Assembly (NCBI RefSeq): GCF_004103825.1
Contig: NZ_RYFI01000018.1
Span: forward strand, 49,818 to 92,737
DNA: 42,920 nt
From: Hansschlegelia zhihuaiae
GTDB taxonomy: Bacteria > Pseudomonadota > Alphaproteobacteria > Rhizobiales > Methylopilaceae
Direction: 5' to 3'
In this document: piece after piece, positions 18,035 to 27,677 of the stretch
Position numbering within the stretch: position 1 is the first letter of the stretch
Layout of the letters: each line of letters begins with the position of its first letter
Notes under the pieces: model-generated
Databases searched by the model: none
Seen by the model: the letters and a program-made list of their open reading frames with translations, nothing else
Told to the model about the DNA's origin: nothing
Program-made: the position numbers and the translations under genes

Positions 18035-18493
18035 CTATATCGTAAAATCGTAGGTCGGCCGGGGGTCGCCGAAAACGGCGCGCCGCTCGGCCTCGCGGCA
18101 GAGCTCGTCGACGCTGATCTCGCCGAGCCGCTCCAGAAAGCCCTCGGAGGCCGAGCGAATCATCGGCGTGACCACCTCGGAGACGAGCGCCGAGCCGTCT
18201 TCGGACGGCTCGGCGTCGCGCCCGTCCTCGCCCTCGCCGAGCGCCGCACGCACGATGTCGGCGATCGAGATGCGCCGCCGCTCCCGCGCGAGCTCGTAGC
18301 CGCCGCGGGGCCCACGCACGCCCTTCAGGATTCCGGCGCGCACCAGCACCTGGAGCAGCGTCTCGAGATGGCGCGGCGGCAGGCCGTGCCGCGCCGCGAG
18401 CGTCTTGGCCGCGATCGGGGTCGGCCGCGCATGGTAGGCGATGTCGACGACGGCGGCGACCGCAAGCAGGCTCCGGCGCGGCAGCAGGTTCAT
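18035..18493 (-). CDS. Rrf2-family transcriptional regulator
   Basis: The 152-residue protein has the Rrf2 winged helix: SLLAVAAVVDIAYHA, IAAKTLAARHGLPPRHLETLLQVLVRAGILKGVRGPRGGYELAR, with the wing RGPRGGYEL. Only one cysteine (in DELCREA) is present, so the three-cysteine Fe-S site of IscR/NsrR is missing, as in CymR-type members. CymR controls cysteine genes with CysK in Firmicutes; here cysK is next downstream, so cysteine regulation is a reasonable inference. A GGAGGGAG ribosome site precedes ATG 18493. Confidence 0.9.
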   Translation of the reverse strand: MNLLPRRSLLAVAAVVDIAYHARPTPIAAKTLAARHGLPPRHLETLLQVLVRAGILKGVRGPRGGYELARERRRISIADIVRAALGEGEDGRDAEPSEDGSALVSEVVTPMIRSASEGFLERLGEISVDELCREAERRAVFGDPRPTYDFTI

Positions 18494-18511
18494 GGCGTCT
18501 CCCTCCGGGCC

Positions 18512-18967
18512 TCAGCGCCCGGTCGAACCGAAGCCGCCCTCTCCCCGTGCGCTGGGATCGAGCGCGTCCGCTTCGCGGAGTTCGGCCCGCGCGACGGCCG
18601 CGACCACGAGCTGCGCGATCCGCGCGCCGCGCTCGACCACGAAGTCCGCTTCTCCCAGGTTGACGAGCAGAACTTTGACCTCTCCGCGATAGTCCGCATC
18701 GATCGTTCCGGGCGCGTTGAGCACTGTGACGCCGTGCCGGAGCGCGAGCCCCGACCGAGGGCGCACCTGAGCCTCGAATCCCGCTGGGAATTGGAGCGAC
18801 AGACCCGTCGGGACAAGAGCGCGTCCGCCCGGAGGAATGGTCAAAGGCGCGTTGTCGGGGACCGCCGCCCTGAGATCGAGCCCGGCGGCGGCCTCGCTCT
18901 CATAGGCCGGAGCCGGCAGGCCCGCGCCGTGCGGCAGCCTCAGGACCTTGAGCGCCGGACCCGTCAT
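18512..18967 (-). CDS. dut: dUTP diphosphatase
   Basis: Dut hydrolyses dUTP to dUMP and pyrophosphate, keeping uracil out of DNA and feeding dTMP synthesis. The 151-residue protein has all five trimeric dUTPase motifs: [42 protein letters not shown] and the C-terminal [12 protein letters not shown] arm. Its start overlaps the coaBC stop by four bases. Confidence 0.97.
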   Translation of the reverse strand: MTGPALKVLRLPHGAGLPAPAYESEAAAGLDLRAAVPDNAPLTIPPGGRALVPTGLSLQFPAGFEAQVRPRSGLALRHGVTVLNAPGTIDADYRGEVKVLLVNLGEADFVVERGARIAQLVVAAVARAELREADALDPSARGEGGFGSTGR

Positions 18968-20175
18968 CCCGATACCTTGAGCGCCGCGGCGAAACGCTGG
19001 ACGAGCGCTTCCGCCACCGCTTCCTTGCTCATCGCCGGCCAGGATTCGACGCCGCCTGGGCTAACGAGATGAACGGTGTTGGCCTCGCCGCCCATGATCC
19101 CCGTGGCGGGCGAAACGTCGTTCGCCACGATCAGGTCGCACCCCTTGCGCTCGAGCTTCTGCCGGGCGTGCTCGACGACGTTCTCGGTCTCGGCCGCGAA
19201 GCCGACGACGAGCTGCGGGCGGGCGAGGCCGCGCGACACCGTCGCGAGGATGTCGGGGTTCTCGACCAGCGCCAGCGATGGCGGCCCGCCCGCGCCCTTC
19301 TTGATCTTCTGCTCCGCGCCCTCGGCGACCCGCCAGTCCGCGACCGCGGCCGCGAACACCGCGAGGTCCGCAGGCAGCGCCGCCTCGACCGCCGCCAGCA
19401 TCTCGCGCGCGGATTCGACCTTCACCACCGTGACGCTCGCCGGATCCGGCAGGGAGACGGGCCCCGAGACCAGCACGACCTCGGCGCCGGCCTTCGCGGC
19501 CGCGGCGGCGATCGCATGGCCCTGCCGGCCGGAAGAGCGGTTCGCCAGCACCCGCACGGGGTCGATCGGCTCGTGGGTCGGCCCCGAGGTCACCAGCACG
19601 CGCCGGCCCGCGAGCGGGCCTTCGGTCTTCGCGGCGCGCAGCCTGGCCTCGACCGCGGCCACGATGTCGAGCGGCTCCGACATGCGGCCGAGCCCGCTCT
19701 CGCCGCGCTCGGCCATCGCTCCGGTCGCGGGTCCGACGAACGCGACTCCGTCCTCGGAGAGGCGGGCGACGTTGCGGCGGGTCGCGGGGTGCGCCCACAT
19801 GGTCGGGTTCATGGCCGGCGCCGCGAGCACCGGCGCGGTGGTCGCAAGCAGCGCCGTCGAGGCGAGGTCGTTCGCGAGACCGTTGGCCATCTTGGCCAGC
19901 AGGTCGGCGGTCGCCGGGGCCACGACCACGAGGTCGGCGTCGCGCGCGAGCCGAATGTGGCCGACGTCGTGCTCGTCGGTGAGGTCGAACAGATCCTGGA
20001 AGCAGCGTTCGCCGGTGAGCGTCGCGACCGAGAGCGGCGTCACGAACTCCGCGCCGCCCGCGGTCAGGATCGCGCGCACGGAGAAGCCGCGCTCCTTCAG
20101 CCGCCGGATCAGATCGAGCGACTTGTAGGCCGCGATGCCGCCGCCGATGACCAACAGGATGCGGGAGGAGGTCAT
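18964..20175 (-). CDS. coaBC: Bifunctional phosphopantothenoylcysteine decarboxylase / phosphopantothenate-cysteine ligase
   Basis: The 403-residue protein joins cysteine to phosphopantothenate (CoaB) and decarboxylates the product (CoaC) in CoA synthesis. The N-terminal flavodoxin-like CoaC half has [21 protein letters not shown] and the [12 protein letters not shown] clamp; the CoaB half, from about residue 190, has [26 protein letters not shown] and the KIKK loop. The start codon overlaps the stop of a toxin gene (ATGA), and the 3' end overlaps dut. Confidence 0.97.
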   Translation of the reverse strand: MTSSRILLVIGGGIAAYKSLDLIRRLKERGFSVRAILTAGGAEFVTPLSVATLTGERCFQDLFDLTDEHDVGHIRLARDADLVVVAPATADLLAKMANGLANDLASTALLATTAPVLAAPAMNPTMWAHPATRRNVARLSEDGVAFVGPATGAMAERGESGLGRMSEPLDIVAAVEARLRAAKTEGPLAGRRVLVTSGPTHEPIDPVRVLANRSSGRQGHAIAAAAAKAGAEVVLVSGPVSLPDPASVTVVKVESAREMLAAVEAALPADLAVFAAAVADWRVAEGAEQKIKKGAGGPPSLALVENPDILATVSRGLARPQLVVGFAAETENVVEHARQKLERKGCDLIVANDVSPATGIMGGEANTVHLVSPGGVESWPAMSKEAVAEALVQRFAAALKVSG

Positions 20176-20609
20176 GGGGCCGGGTGGTCCCAGGGGTTGA
20201 TGAGGGTAAGCCCCAACCCGGCGAAATCCCCGACGTCACGGGTCGCGACGGGCGCCATGTAGCCGACTGCTATCGCAGCGATCTGAAGATCAAGCGTATG
20301 GTCGTGATGAAGACCTGCCTGGCGGCGGGCGGCGGGCAAGCGCGCATAAATTTCGGCCGCGATCCTATCGAACGGCAGAATGCGGCGGTCGAAAAGGTCG
20401 TCGAACATGCGTCGCGCGGCGGCGACCATAGTGTCCCGACGCTTTCCCGCGGCCAATCGCTGAAGGCCGGCCCCAATCTCAGCGACTGTGATGGACGTCG
20501 TATATACGGTCTGCGGAGGCAGACCGTCGAGCCAATCGAACACCGCACGTGACTGGTCATGTGCGGGTTTCATGACTTCTGACAGCACGTTCGTGTCGAC
20601 CACGATCAT
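20172..20609 (-). CDS. FitB/VapC-type PIN-domain toxin
   Basis: The 145-residue PIN protein has the acidic active site of Mg-dependent ribonucleases: D5 (VVDTNVLSE), E44 (TVAEIGAG), D107 (TLDLQIAAIA) and D125 (ATRDVGDF). The TLD stretch replaces the more usual PID or ADAQ spelling but keeps the aspartate. It overlaps the antitoxin stop upstream and the coaBC start downstream (both ATGA). Base composition is less GC-rich than neighbouring genes, consistent with acquisition. The likely target is tRNA or other RNA; specificity is unknown. Confidence 0.9.
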   Translation of the reverse strand: MIVVDTNVLSEVMKPAHDQSRAVFDWLDGLPPQTVYTTSITVAEIGAGLQRLAAGKRRDTMVAAARRMFDDLFDRRILPFDRIAAEIYARLPAARRQAGLHHDHTLDLQIAAIAVGYMAPVATRDVGDFAGLGLTLINPWDHPAP

Positions 20610-20881
20610 TTGTCGTAAGCGTCGTAGGCCGGCCCGCTGAAGTCTGGCGGTTCGCGCCCGGAACCGCGTTTCGGTACGTCGAGATTAACTCCGCCGAGCG
20701 GGTCGAAGATCGCGGCGATCGCGGACGCCAAACCACCGTCCACCCCGCCATTGCTCGCCGGGAGCGCGTGATGAAGGATCTGGCGCGCTTCCTCCTCCAT
20801 GGAACGCCCTTTTTGCGCAGCACGAATCCTGAGACGGAGCTTCAACTCGTCGTCTAGATTTCGAATGGTTAAACTCGCCAC
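20606..20881 (-). CDS. FitA-like ribbon-helix-helix antitoxin
   Basis: From GTG 20881 the product is 91 residues. It starts MASLTIRNLDDELKLRLRI, the standard FitA opening, followed by GRSMEEEARQILHHAL. GAGGG lies five bases upstream; the GTG two codons earlier (20887) would overlap that site. The ribbon-helix-helix N terminus binds DNA; the C-terminal tail (about 50-91) would wrap and inhibit the PIN toxin. A perfect inverted repeat overlaps the start and may be its operator. Confidence 0.88.
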   Translation of the reverse strand: MASLTIRNLDDELKLRLRIRAAQKGRSMEEEARQILHHALPASNGGVDGGLASAIAAIFDPLGGVNLDVPKRGSGREPPDFSGPAYDAYDK

Positions 20882-20927
20882 GATCACCCTCTTAGAGAAG
20901 GGCTTAAGGCTAGCTCACAGGTGATCG
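20881..20927. promoter_or_regulatory. Candidate FitA operator
   Basis: CGATCACC (20881-20888) and GGTGATCG (20920-20927) are perfect 8-bp arms, 31 bp apart, flanking the region just before the antitoxin start. FitAB and related modules autoregulate through such repeats; binding here is inference. Confidence 0.4.
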
Positions 20928-20944
20928 CATCGCAATCAACGCAC

Positions 20945-22522
20945 TCACCGGAACAGATAGACCAGCGCCGCCACCGCGATCGCGCCGAGCGCGACATTGC
21001 CCCAGAGCGCGGCGCGCTGGACGCCGCGGGTGATCGCCTGGATGCTCTCGTCCGAATAGCTCAGCCCCCCCCCGCGGACGACCTCCTCAAGCTCCACCGA
21101 GATGCGCTCCACGCGCAAGAGCAGCTCCGGCACGGCCGCGAGACCGCGGACGAGCTGGCGGAGCTCATCGGCCGCGGTCTCGGCGATCCCGAGCGGACCC
21201 AGATTGCGCTCGATCCATTCCCGGACGACGGGCTCGGCGGTCTTCCACATGTCGAGATGCGGGTCGAGCGTGCGCGAGACGCCTTCGACCACCACCATGG
21301 TCTTCTGCAGCATCAGCAGCTCGGGCCGGGTCTGCATCTGGAACAGTTCGGTGACCTCGAAAAGCAGCGTCAGCAGCCGCGCCATCGAGATCTGATCGGC
21401 GGTCCGCGAATGGATCGGCTCGCCGATGGCGCGCAGCGCCCGGGCGAACTCCTCGACCGACTCCTCCGGCGGCACGTAGCCCGCCTCGAAATGCACCTCG
21501 GCGATGCGCCTGTAGTCGCGCACGATGAAGCCGTGGAGGATCTCGGCGAGGAAGCGCCGCTCCTTGCGGCCGAGCCGGCCCGTGATGCCGAAATCGACCG
21601 CCACGATCGCGCCGCCGGCGTCGACGAACAGGTTCCCGGGATGCATGTCGGCGTGGAAGAAGCCGTCGCGCATCGCGTGCCGCAGGAAGGTCTGCATCAG
21701 GTGTCGGCCGAGCGCCGGCAGGTCGAGGCCCGCGGCCTCCAGCCCTGCGCGGTCGGAGAGCTTGACCCCGTCGACCCAGTCGAGTGTGAGCACCGTGCGG
21801 CCCGAGCGCTCCCAGTCGACGGCCGGAACGCGGAAGCCCGGGTCGGCCGCGGTGTTCTCGGCGATCTCGGAGATCGCCGCGGCCTCGAGACGGAGGTCCA
21901 TCTCGATCGCGACAGAGCGCGCCAGCGTCTCGACCACCACCACGGGCTTCAGCCGCCGCGCCTTCGGGACGCGGCGCTCGATGAAGCGCGCGACGGCGAA
22001 GAAGGCCTGCAGGTCGCGTGCGAAGCGGCGCGTCACGCCGGGCCGCAGCACCTTGACCGCGACCGCGCGCTCGACGCCCTCGGGGGTCAGGACCGCGGCG
22101 CGGTGCACCTGGGCGATGGAGGCCGCGGCCACCGCCGGGCCGAACCTCGTGAACAGCATGGAGATCGGCGCGCCGAGCGCCTCGGCGACCGCGGCCTCGG
22201 CCTGCTCCTGGGGGAACGGCTCGACCCGGTCATGCAGCCGTTCGAGGTCGAGCGCGACCCTCGCGCCCACGACGTCCGGCCGGGTGGCGAGGAATTGCCC
22301 GAGCTTCACATAGGACGGGCCGAGCCGCTGCAGCGCGCGCGCCAGCCCCTCCGCGCCGTCGCGCGCCGAGCGCTTCTCGAGCAGCCGGCCGAGCCGGATC
22401 AGCGTCCGCATGGAGGGCGGCAGCTCGATCGGATCCGCGAGGCGGAGCGCGCCCTCTCGCGCCATCACGAAGCCCGCGCGGGCGAGGCGCGCCAGGTTCG
22501 ACGGCAGGCTCAGCGCGGACAT
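20945..22522 (-). CDS. ubiB: UbiB, ubiquinone biosynthesis kinase-like protein
   Basis: The 525-residue ABC1/ADCK-family protein has the KxGQ motif (SYVKLGQFLATRPD, about 70-83), the alanine-rich loop (PAVAAASIAQVHRA), AVKVLRPG, and the kinase-like HADMHPGN and VDFGITGR motifs. The C terminus ends in a hydrophobic segment (NVALGAIAVAALVYLF) that anchors it in the inner membrane. UbiB is needed for ubiquinone synthesis, probably through ATPase-driven lipid handling rather than direct hydroxylation. A repeat element separates it from ubiE. Confidence 0.95.
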   Translation of the reverse strand: MSALSLPSNLARLARAGFVMAREGALRLADPIELPPSMRTLIRLGRLLEKRSARDGAEGLARALQRLGPSYVKLGQFLATRPDVVGARVALDLERLHDRVEPFPQEQAEAAVAEALGAPISMLFTRFGPAVAAASIAQVHRAAVLTPEGVERAVAVKVLRPGVTRRFARDLQAFFAVARFIERRVPKARRLKPVVVVETLARSVAIEMDLRLEAAAISEIAENTAADPGFRVPAVDWERSGRTVLTLDWVDGVKLSDRAGLEAAGLDLPALGRHLMQTFLRHAMRDGFFHADMHPGNLFVDAGGAIVAVDFGITGRLGRKERRFLAEILHGFIVRDYRRIAEVHFEAGYVPPEESVEEFARALRAIGEPIHSRTADQISMARLLTLLFEVTELFQMQTRPELLMLQKTMVVVEGVSRTLDPHLDMWKTAEPVVREWIERNLGPLGIAETAADELRQLVRGLAAVPELLLRVERISVELEEVVRGGGLSYSDESIQAITRGVQRAALWGNVALGAIAVAALVYLFR

Positions 22523-22558
22523 TGCGAAACGCCGATTCGACCCTTGGGAGACGCGCCT

Positions 22559-22679
22559 TGCGTGCTTCGAGACGCCCGCTCGCGCGGGCTCCTCAGCATG
22601 AGGACCGCGGAGGGTTCCAGATCACCACGGCTCCTCATGCTGAGGAGCCGGCCAAAGGCCGGCGTCTCAAAGCACGCAG
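22559..22679. repeat. Extended palindrome, family C copy 1 (ubiE-ubiB gap)
   Basis: Arms of about 47 bp read TGCGTGCTTCGAGACGCC at the left and its near-complement at the right. Inner inverted repeats are CCTCAGCATGAGGA and TCCTCATGCTGAGGAG. The same unit recurs between pheS and pheT. Confidence 0.88.
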
Positions 22680-22697
22680 AACGCCTCCGCTTCGCCG

Positions 22698-23480
22698 TCA
22701 AATCCGGAAGCCCAGATGGAGCGCCGCCACGCCGCCGGTCATCGGCGTCGCCGAGACCTGCTCGAAGCCGGCCTCGCGCATCATGTCCGCGAAGGTCTCG
22801 GCGTCGGGGAAGCGGCGGATCGATTCGACGAGGTAGCGGTAGGGCTCGGCGTCGCCCGCGACCGCCTTGCCGATCCTCGGGATCACGTTGAACGAGAAGG
22901 CGTCGTAGAGCCGGTCGAGGCCGGGCGTGTCGACCTTCGAGAACTCGAGCACCAGCGCCCGCCCGCCGAGCTTCAGCACGCGGCGCATCTCGCGCAGCGC
23001 CCTGGGGATGTCCGGCACGTTGCGGATTCCGAACGCGATCGTGACGGCGTCGAAGGATTTTTCGGGGAAGGGCAGGTCCTCGGCGTTGCCCTGCACGAAG
23101 GTCAGCCGGTCGGAGAGGCGGCGCTTGGCGGCGCGCTCGGCGCCGACAGCCAGCATCGCGCCGTTGATGTCGAGCGCCGTGACCGCGACGGCCGCGCCGC
23201 CCCGCGCGAGCGCCCGGAACGCGATGTCGCCGGTGCCGCCCGCGACGTCGAGCAGCCGGAACGCGCGGGCCGAGCGCGGCAGGCCGATCGCCGTCACCAT
23301 CGCGGATTTCCAGGCGCGGTGCAGGCCGCCCGACATCAGGTCGTTCATCAGGTCGTAGCGCGACGCGACCTTGTGGAACACGTCGTCGACCAGCCCCTGC
23401 TTCTCGCCCGGCGCGGCGTTCGCGAAGCCGAAATGGGTCCGGTTGTCGAAGGTCTCGTCCTTGAGGGCCATGGCGTCCAT
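22698..23480 (-). CDS. ubiE: UbiE C-methyltransferase (ubiquinone/menaquinone biosynthesis)
   Basis: UbiE methylates the ring of demethylated quinol precursors using S-adenosylmethionine. The 260-residue product has the class I methyltransferase motif [26 protein letters not shown], and the family blocks [21 protein letters not shown] and [16 protein letters not shown] 23480 is used; an ATG three codons in is equally possible. It is divergent from mutM across a family A repeat. Confidence 0.96.
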   Translation of the reverse strand: MDAMALKDETFDNRTHFGFANAAPGEKQGLVDDVFHKVASRYDLMNDLMSGGLHRAWKSAMVTAIGLPRSARAFRLLDVAGGTGDIAFRALARGGAAVAVTALDINGAMLAVGAERAAKRRLSDRLTFVQGNAEDLPFPEKSFDAVTIAFGIRNVPDIPRALREMRRVLKLGGRALVLEFSKVDTPGLDRLYDAFSFNVIPRIGKAVAGDAEPYRYLVESIRRFPDAETFADMMREAGFEQVSATPMTGGVAALHLGFRI

Positions 23481-23532
23481 AACGATCGGGCGGGGCGGCC
23501 GGACCCTAGCCCGCGCCGGATTGGGACGCCAG

Positions 23533-23661
23533 CGCCGCCCTCATGTCCCGGCCTTGAGCCGGGACCCATAAACCGCGACATAACCGGAGCAAACGCTGCT
23601 GCCGCTCGTCCCGGCCGCAGCCGCCGCCAATGAGTCCCGGCTCAAGGCCAGGACGTGAGGT
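23533..23661. repeat. Extended palindrome, family A copy 3 (ubiE-mutM gap)
   Basis: The left arm (about 23533-23570) and right arm (about 23628-23661) carry the family A core; the right arm has one change (AAGGCCAGGAC). It lies between divergent promoters, so unlike most copies it cannot be a shared 3' end. Confidence 0.85.
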
Positions 23662-23669
23662 CCCGTCTC

Positions 23670-24551
23670 ATGCCCGAACTTCCCGAAGTCGAGACCGTCC
23701 GGCGGGGGCTCGCGCCCGTGATGGAGGGGCGCGTCATCGAGCGGGTCGAGGCGCGGCGGCCGGACCTGCGTTTTCCCTTTCCGGAACGCTTCGCCGAGCG
23801 GCTCGCGGGCCGGACCGTCACGTCGCTCGGACGGCGGGCCAAATATCTGCTCGCCGATCTCGACGATGGCGAGGTGCTGGTCATGCATCTCGGCATGTCG
23901 GGTTCGTTCCGCGTCCTGCTGCCTGAAATGGCGACCGCGCCCGGCGCCTTCCATCATCCGCGCTCGAAGGCCGAGGCGCACGACCATGTGGCGTTCCGGC
24001 TCTCGGGCGGGGCGACGATCACCTACAACGACCCGCGCCGCTTCGGCTTCATGGCGCTGATCCCGCGTTCGGGGCTCGCGGCGCACCCGCTGTTCCGTCA
24101 CGTCGGCTTCGAGCCGCTGGGAAACGAGCTCGACGGCGCGCTGCTCGCCAGACTGTTCGCCGGCAAACAGACGAGCCTCAAGGCGGCGCTGCTGGACCAA
24201 AGGCTGATCGCGGGGCTCGGCAACATCTATGTGTGCGAGGCGCTGCACAGCGCGCGGCTGTCGCCGAAGCGGCTCGCGCACACTCTCGCCCGGAAGGACG
24301 GCGCGCCGACCGGACGCGCGGCGCGGCTGGCTCCCGCGATCCGGGCGACGCTCGAAGCCGCGATCGCGGCCGGCGGCTCGACGCTGCGCGACTTCGCGCA
24401 TGCCGACGGCGCGCTCGGCTATTTCCAGCATTCCTTCCGGGTCTACGACCGCGAGGACGAGCCGTGCCCGACGCCAGGCTGCCGCGGCGTGGTGCGGCGG
24501 ATCGTGCAGACGGGGCGGTCGACGTTCTTCTGTCCGGAGTGCCAGAAATAG
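23670..24551 (+). CDS. mutM: Formamidopyrimidine-DNA glycosylase
   Basis: MutM (Fpg) excises 8-oxoguanine and cleaves the DNA backbone. The 293-residue product starts at ATG 23670, giving [14 protein letters not shown] with Pro2 and Glu3 the catalytic pair after Met removal. Five residues upstream in the same frame would bury Pro2, so they are excluded. Other marks: [10 protein letters not shown] with the conserved lysine, [19 protein letters not shown], and the C-terminal zinc finger (CPTPGC and CPEC). Ubiquinone genes diverge upstream. Confidence 0.96.
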   Translation: MPELPEVETVRRGLAPVMEGRVIERVEARRPDLRFPFPERFAERLAGRTVTSLGRRAKYLLADLDDGEVLVMHLGMSGSFRVLLPEMATAPGAFHHPRSKAEAHDHVAFRLSGGATITYNDPRRFGFMALIPRSGLAAHPLFRHVGFEPLGNELDGALLARLFAGKQTSLKAALLDQRLIAGLGNIYVCEALHSARLSPKRLAHTLARKDGAPTGRAARLAPAIRATLEAAIAAGGSTLRDFAHADGALGYFQHSFRVYDREDEPCPTPGCRGVVRRIVQTGRSTFFCPECQK

Positions 24552-24554
24552 GGT

Positions 24555-24667
24555 GGCGTCATCCCGGACGCGCCTTAGGCGCGATCCGGGATCGTCATCC
24601 GGAAGAAGCGCCTTATTCTGAGCGTCATCCCGGCTCGCCGGCTGCCGCCAACGTCCGGGATGACGCC
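24555..24667. repeat. Extended palindrome, family B copy 2 (mutM-ech gap)
   Basis: The outermost 16 bp are perfectly inverted: GGCGTCATCCCGGACG (24555-24570) and its complement (24652-24667). Inside, shorter palindromes (GCGCCTTAGGCGC) and a second CATCCCGG copy occur. Sequence is shared with the element between hslV and hslU. Confidence 0.88.
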
Positions 24668-24685
24668 CTTCACCTGTGAGGCCCC

Positions 24686-25468
24686 ATGTCCGACGCCCCC
24701 TTCGAGACCCTGATCGTCGAGACACGCGGCGGCGTCGGGCTGATCACGCTGAACCGGCCCAAGGCGCTCAACGCGCTGAACGCGACGATGATCCGCGAGC
24801 TTGGCGAGGCGCTTGCGGCTTTCGAGGCGAACGAGGCGGTCGGCGCGGTCGTGATCACGGGAAGCGACAAGGCCTTCGCGGCCGGCGCCGACATTCGCGA
24901 GATGGCGGACAAGAGTTTTTCGGACGTCTATCTCGCCGATCTGGGAGGCGGATGGCGGCGCGTCGTCGAGTGCCGCAAGCCGCGGATCGCGGCGGTCTCG
25001 GGCTATGCGCTCGGCGGCGGCGCCGAGCTCGCGCAGATGTGCGACATCGTCTTCGCCTCGGAGACCGCGAAGTTCGGCCAGCCCGAGATCACGCTCGGCA
25101 TCATCCCGGGCTTCGGCGGCACCCAGCGGCTCACGCGCGCGGTCGGCAAGGCCAAAGCCATGGATCTGGTCCTCACCGGCCGGATGATGGACGCTCAAGA
25201 AGCCGAGAAATCCGGCCTCGTCTCCCGGATCGTGCCGGCCGAGAAGCTGCTCGACGAGGCGCTCGAGGCCGCGGCCAAGATCGCGTCCTTCTCGCGCGCC
25301 GCGGTTCTGGCCGCCAAGGAGGCGGTCGACGTCGCGGCCGAGGTGGGCCTGTCGGAAGGCGCCCGCTTCGAGCGCCGCGCCTTCCAGGCGCTGTTCGCGA
25401 CCGAGGACCAGACGGAAGGCATGGCGGCCTTCGTCGAGAAGCGGAAGCCTGAGTTCCGCAACCGCTGA
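24686..25468 (+). CDS. Enoyl-CoA hydratase
   Basis: The 260-residue crotonase-fold protein has both oxyanion-hole segments ([11 protein letters not shown], then [15 protein letters not shown]) and the catalytic glutamate in [20 protein letters not shown]. It hydrates trans-2-enoyl-CoA in fatty-acid beta-oxidation; chain preference cannot be told. In many relatives this gene follows mutM and is followed by rpsT and dnaA; here a repeat and hslU follow instead. Confidence 0.93.
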   Translation: MSDAPFETLIVETRGGVGLITLNRPKALNALNATMIRELGEALAAFEANEAVGAVVITGSDKAFAAGADIREMADKSFSDVYLADLGGGWRRVVECRKPRIAAVSGYALGGGAELAQMCDIVFASETAKFGQPEITLGIIPGFGGTQRLTRAVGKAKAMDLVLTGRMMDAQEAEKSGLVSRIVPAEKLLDEALEAAAKIASFSRAAVLAAKEAVDVAAEVGLSEGARFERRAFQALFATEDQTEGMAAFVEKRKPEFRNR

Positions 25469-25476
25469 GCCGAGCC

Positions 25477-25604
25477 GCCGCCCTCATGTCCCGGCCTTGA
25501 GCCGGGACCCATTTTGCGCCGGGCTTTAAGACTGAGGACCGTCGCGGCCAGAGCTTTACCTGCGCCGCCAGAGCCGAATGGGTCCCGGCTCAAGGCCGGG
25601 ACAC
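25477..25604. repeat. Extended palindrome, family A copy 4 (ech-hslU gap)
   Basis: Arms at about 25477-25514 and 25574-25604 hold the exact core CCCGGCTCAAGGCCGGGAC and its complement. It occupies nearly all of the gap between the convergent ech and hslU genes. Confidence 0.9.
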
Positions 25605-25617
25605 CAGCGCATCGGCG

Positions 25618-26910
25618 TCACAGGATGAACCGGCTCAGATCCGCGTTCTTGGCGAGGTCGCCGACGAACCTCCGCACATAGTCGCCGTCGACCGTCACGG
25701 TCTCGCCGGCGCGGTCGGCGGCCGAGAAGCTGATCTCGTCCAGCACCCGCTCCATCACGGTCTGCAGCCGCCGCGCGCCGATGTTCTCGACCGTCGAGTT
25801 GACCTCGACCGCGATGTCGGCGAGCGCGTCGATGCCGTCCTCGGTCACATCGAGCGTCACGCCCTCGGTCGCCATCAGCGCGACGTACTGCTTGACGAGG
25901 CTGGCCTCGGTCTCGGTCAGGATCCGGACGAAGTCCTCGCGGCTGAGCGCCGACAGCTCGACGCGGATCGGCAGCCGTCCCTGCAGCTCCGGCAGCAGGT
26001 CCGAGGGCTTCGCGACGTGGAACGCGCCCGAGGCGATGAACAGGATGTGGTCGGTCTTCACCGCCCCGTGCTTGGTCGCCACCGTGGTGCCCTCGATCAA
26101 GGGCAGCAGGTCGCGCTGCACGCCCTCTCGGGAGACGTCGCCGGCGCGGCCCTCGCGGGCGCAGATCTTGTCGATCTCGTCGAGGAACACGATGCCGGCG
26201 TTCTCGACCGTCCTGATCGCCTCGGCCACCAGGCTCTCCTGGTCGAGCAGCTTGTCGCTTTCCTCGGCGATCAGCGTGTCGTGGCTGTCCTTCACGGTGA
26301 CGCGGCGGGTCTTCTTCTGGCCGCCCATGCCCTTGAACATGTCGCCGAGCGAGATCATCCCGACCTGGCCCGGCATGCCGGGGATCTCCATCATGGAGGG
26401 CCCGGAGGACGCGACCTCGATCTCGATCTCCTTGTCGTCCATCTCGCCGTCGCGCAGCTTCTTGCGGAAGCTCTCGCGCGTGGCGGGGCTCGCCGTCGCG
26501 CCGACCAGCGCCGTCAGCACCCGCTCCTCGGCCGCCATATGGGCCTTGGCCTGCACGTCCTTGCGCTTCTGCTCGCGGACGAGCCCGATCGCGGCCTCCA
26601 GCAGGTCGCGGACGATCTGCTCGACGTCGCGGCCCACATAGCCGACCTCGGTGAACTTGGTCGCCTCGACCTTGAGGAAGGGCGCGTTGGCGAGCTTGGC
26701 GAGGCGGCGCGAGATCTCGGTCTTGCCGACGCCGGTCGGCCCGATCATCAGGATGTTCTTGGGCAGCACCTCTTCGCGCAAGGCGCCCTCGAGCTGCAGG
26801 CGACGCCAGCGGTTGCGGAGCGCGATGGCCACGGCCCTCTTGGCGTCGCGCTGGCCGACGATGTGCCGGTCGAGCTCGGAGACGATTTCGCGGGGGGAAA
26901 GGTCGGTCAT
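25618..26910 (-). CDS. hslU: HslU, ATPase subunit of the HslVU protease
   Basis: HslU unfolds substrates and feeds them to the HslV peptidase. The 430-residue AAA+ protein has the Walker A GPTGVGKT (57-64), the pore motif GYVGRDVE, Walker [11 protein letters not shown], sensor region and the invariant C-terminal SRFIL that docks into HslV. The intermediate I-domain (about 110-240) is present. It is normally within a few bases of hslV; here 191 bp with a repeat element intervene. Confidence 0.97.
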   Translation of the reverse strand: MTDLSPREIVSELDRHIVGQRDAKRAVAIALRNRWRRLQLEGALREEVLPKNILMIGPTGVGKTEISRRLAKLANAPFLKVEATKFTEVGYVGRDVEQIVRDLLEAAIGLVREQKRKDVQAKAHMAAEERVLTALVGATASPATRESFRKKLRDGEMDDKEIEIEVASSGPSMMEIPGMPGQVGMISLGDMFKGMGGQKKTRRVTVKDSHDTLIAEESDKLLDQESLVAEAIRTVENAGIVFLDEIDKICAREGRAGDVSREGVQRDLLPLIEGTTVATKHGAVKTDHILFIASGAFHVAKPSDLLPELQGRLPIRVELSALSREDFVRILTETEASLVKQYVALMATEGVTLDVTEDGIDALADIAVEVNSTVENIGARRLQTVMERVLDEISFSAADRAGETVTVDGDYVRRFVGDLAKNADLSRFIL

Positions 26911-26983
26911 CGGTCTTCTTTCAGCGGCGCCGCGATCGCGGCCCAGTGGTCGCCGGCCCGAAGCGCCGACTGCAGGGGAAGAG

Positions 26984-27096
26984 ACGTCATCCCGGACGGC
27001 CGCCAGGCCGATCCGGGATCGCGGTCAGGATAAGGCGCCTTTTCGGAGGACGATCCCGGCTCTTCGCGGCTTCGCCGCTTCGGCCAAGATGACGGC
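26984..27096. repeat. Extended palindrome, family B copy 3 (hslV-hslU gap)
   Basis: It starts GACGTCATCCCGGACGGCC and ends with a matching complement near 27096, with stretches shared with the copy at 24555 (CCGGGATCG, GGCGCCTT). It interrupts the hslVU operon. Confidence 0.8.
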
Positions 27097-27101
27097 GGGC
27101 C

Positions 27102-27650
27102 TCACCCGTCCGTCTCCATGCTCTCCACCGTGAGGTTGTCGTTGGTGTAGACGCAGATCTGCGCCGCGATCTTCATCGACTTGCGCACGATCGCCTCGGC
27201 GTCGAGCTCCATGTCGACCAGCGCGCGGGCCGCCGACAGCGCGTAATTGCCGCCGGAGCCGATCGCCGCGACCCCGTCCTCCGGCTCCAGCACGTCGCCG
27301 GTGCCGGTGATGACGAGCGCGGAGGTCTTGTCCGCGACCAGCATCATGGCCTCGAGCCGCCGGAGGTAGCGGTCGGTGCGCCAGTCCTTGGCGAGCTCGA
27401 CGGCGGCGCGCAGCAGCTGGCCGGGATGCTGTTCGAGCTTCGCCTCGAGGCGCTCGAAAAGCGTGAAGGCGTCGGCGGTCGCGCCCGCGAAGCCGGCGAT
27501 GACCTCGCCCTTCGCGATGCGGCGCACCTTGCGCGCGGTCGCTTTCATGACGGTCTGGCCAAGGCTGACCTGGCCGTCGCCGCCGATCACCACGCGCCCG
27601 CCCTTCTTGACCAGCAGGATCGTGGTGCCGTGCAGGATTTGGTCGGACAT
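27102..27650 (-). CDS. hslV: HslV, peptidase subunit of the HslVU protease
   Basis: The 182-residue proteasome-like protein starts at ATG 27650 with GGAG seven bases upstream; earlier in-frame ATGs give unrelated sequence. The short propeptide MSDQILHG precedes the nucleophile Thr9 ([11 protein letters not shown]); [30 protein letters not shown] and [14 protein letters not shown] are family blocks. Twelve-subunit HslV rings degrade proteins after HslU unfolding, chiefly in heat stress. Confidence 0.96.
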   Translation of the reverse strand: MSDQILHGTTILLVKKGGRVVIGGDGQVSLGQTVMKATARKVRRIAKGEVIAGFAGATADAFTLFERLEAKLEQHPGQLLRAAVELAKDWRTDRYLRRLEAMMLVADKTSALVITGTGDVLEPEDGVAAIGSGGNYALSAARALVDMELDAEAIVRKSMKIAAQICVYTNDNLTVESMETDG

Positions 27651-27677
27651 GGGGGCTCCGGGAGGGGGAATGGAGCC

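Noticed and set aside
17996-18050. Iron-responsive (RirA) box near cysK
   Set aside because: No TGA-N9-TCA pattern at the AT-rich segment; only a short GACAC/GTGTC repeat is supported.
20921-22891. Long open frame of 656 codons on the plus strand opposite ubiB
   Set aside because: It is antisense to a clear ubiB and part of ubiE, is rich in Arg, Asp and His in a pattern typical of high-GC shadow frames, and has no recognisable motif.
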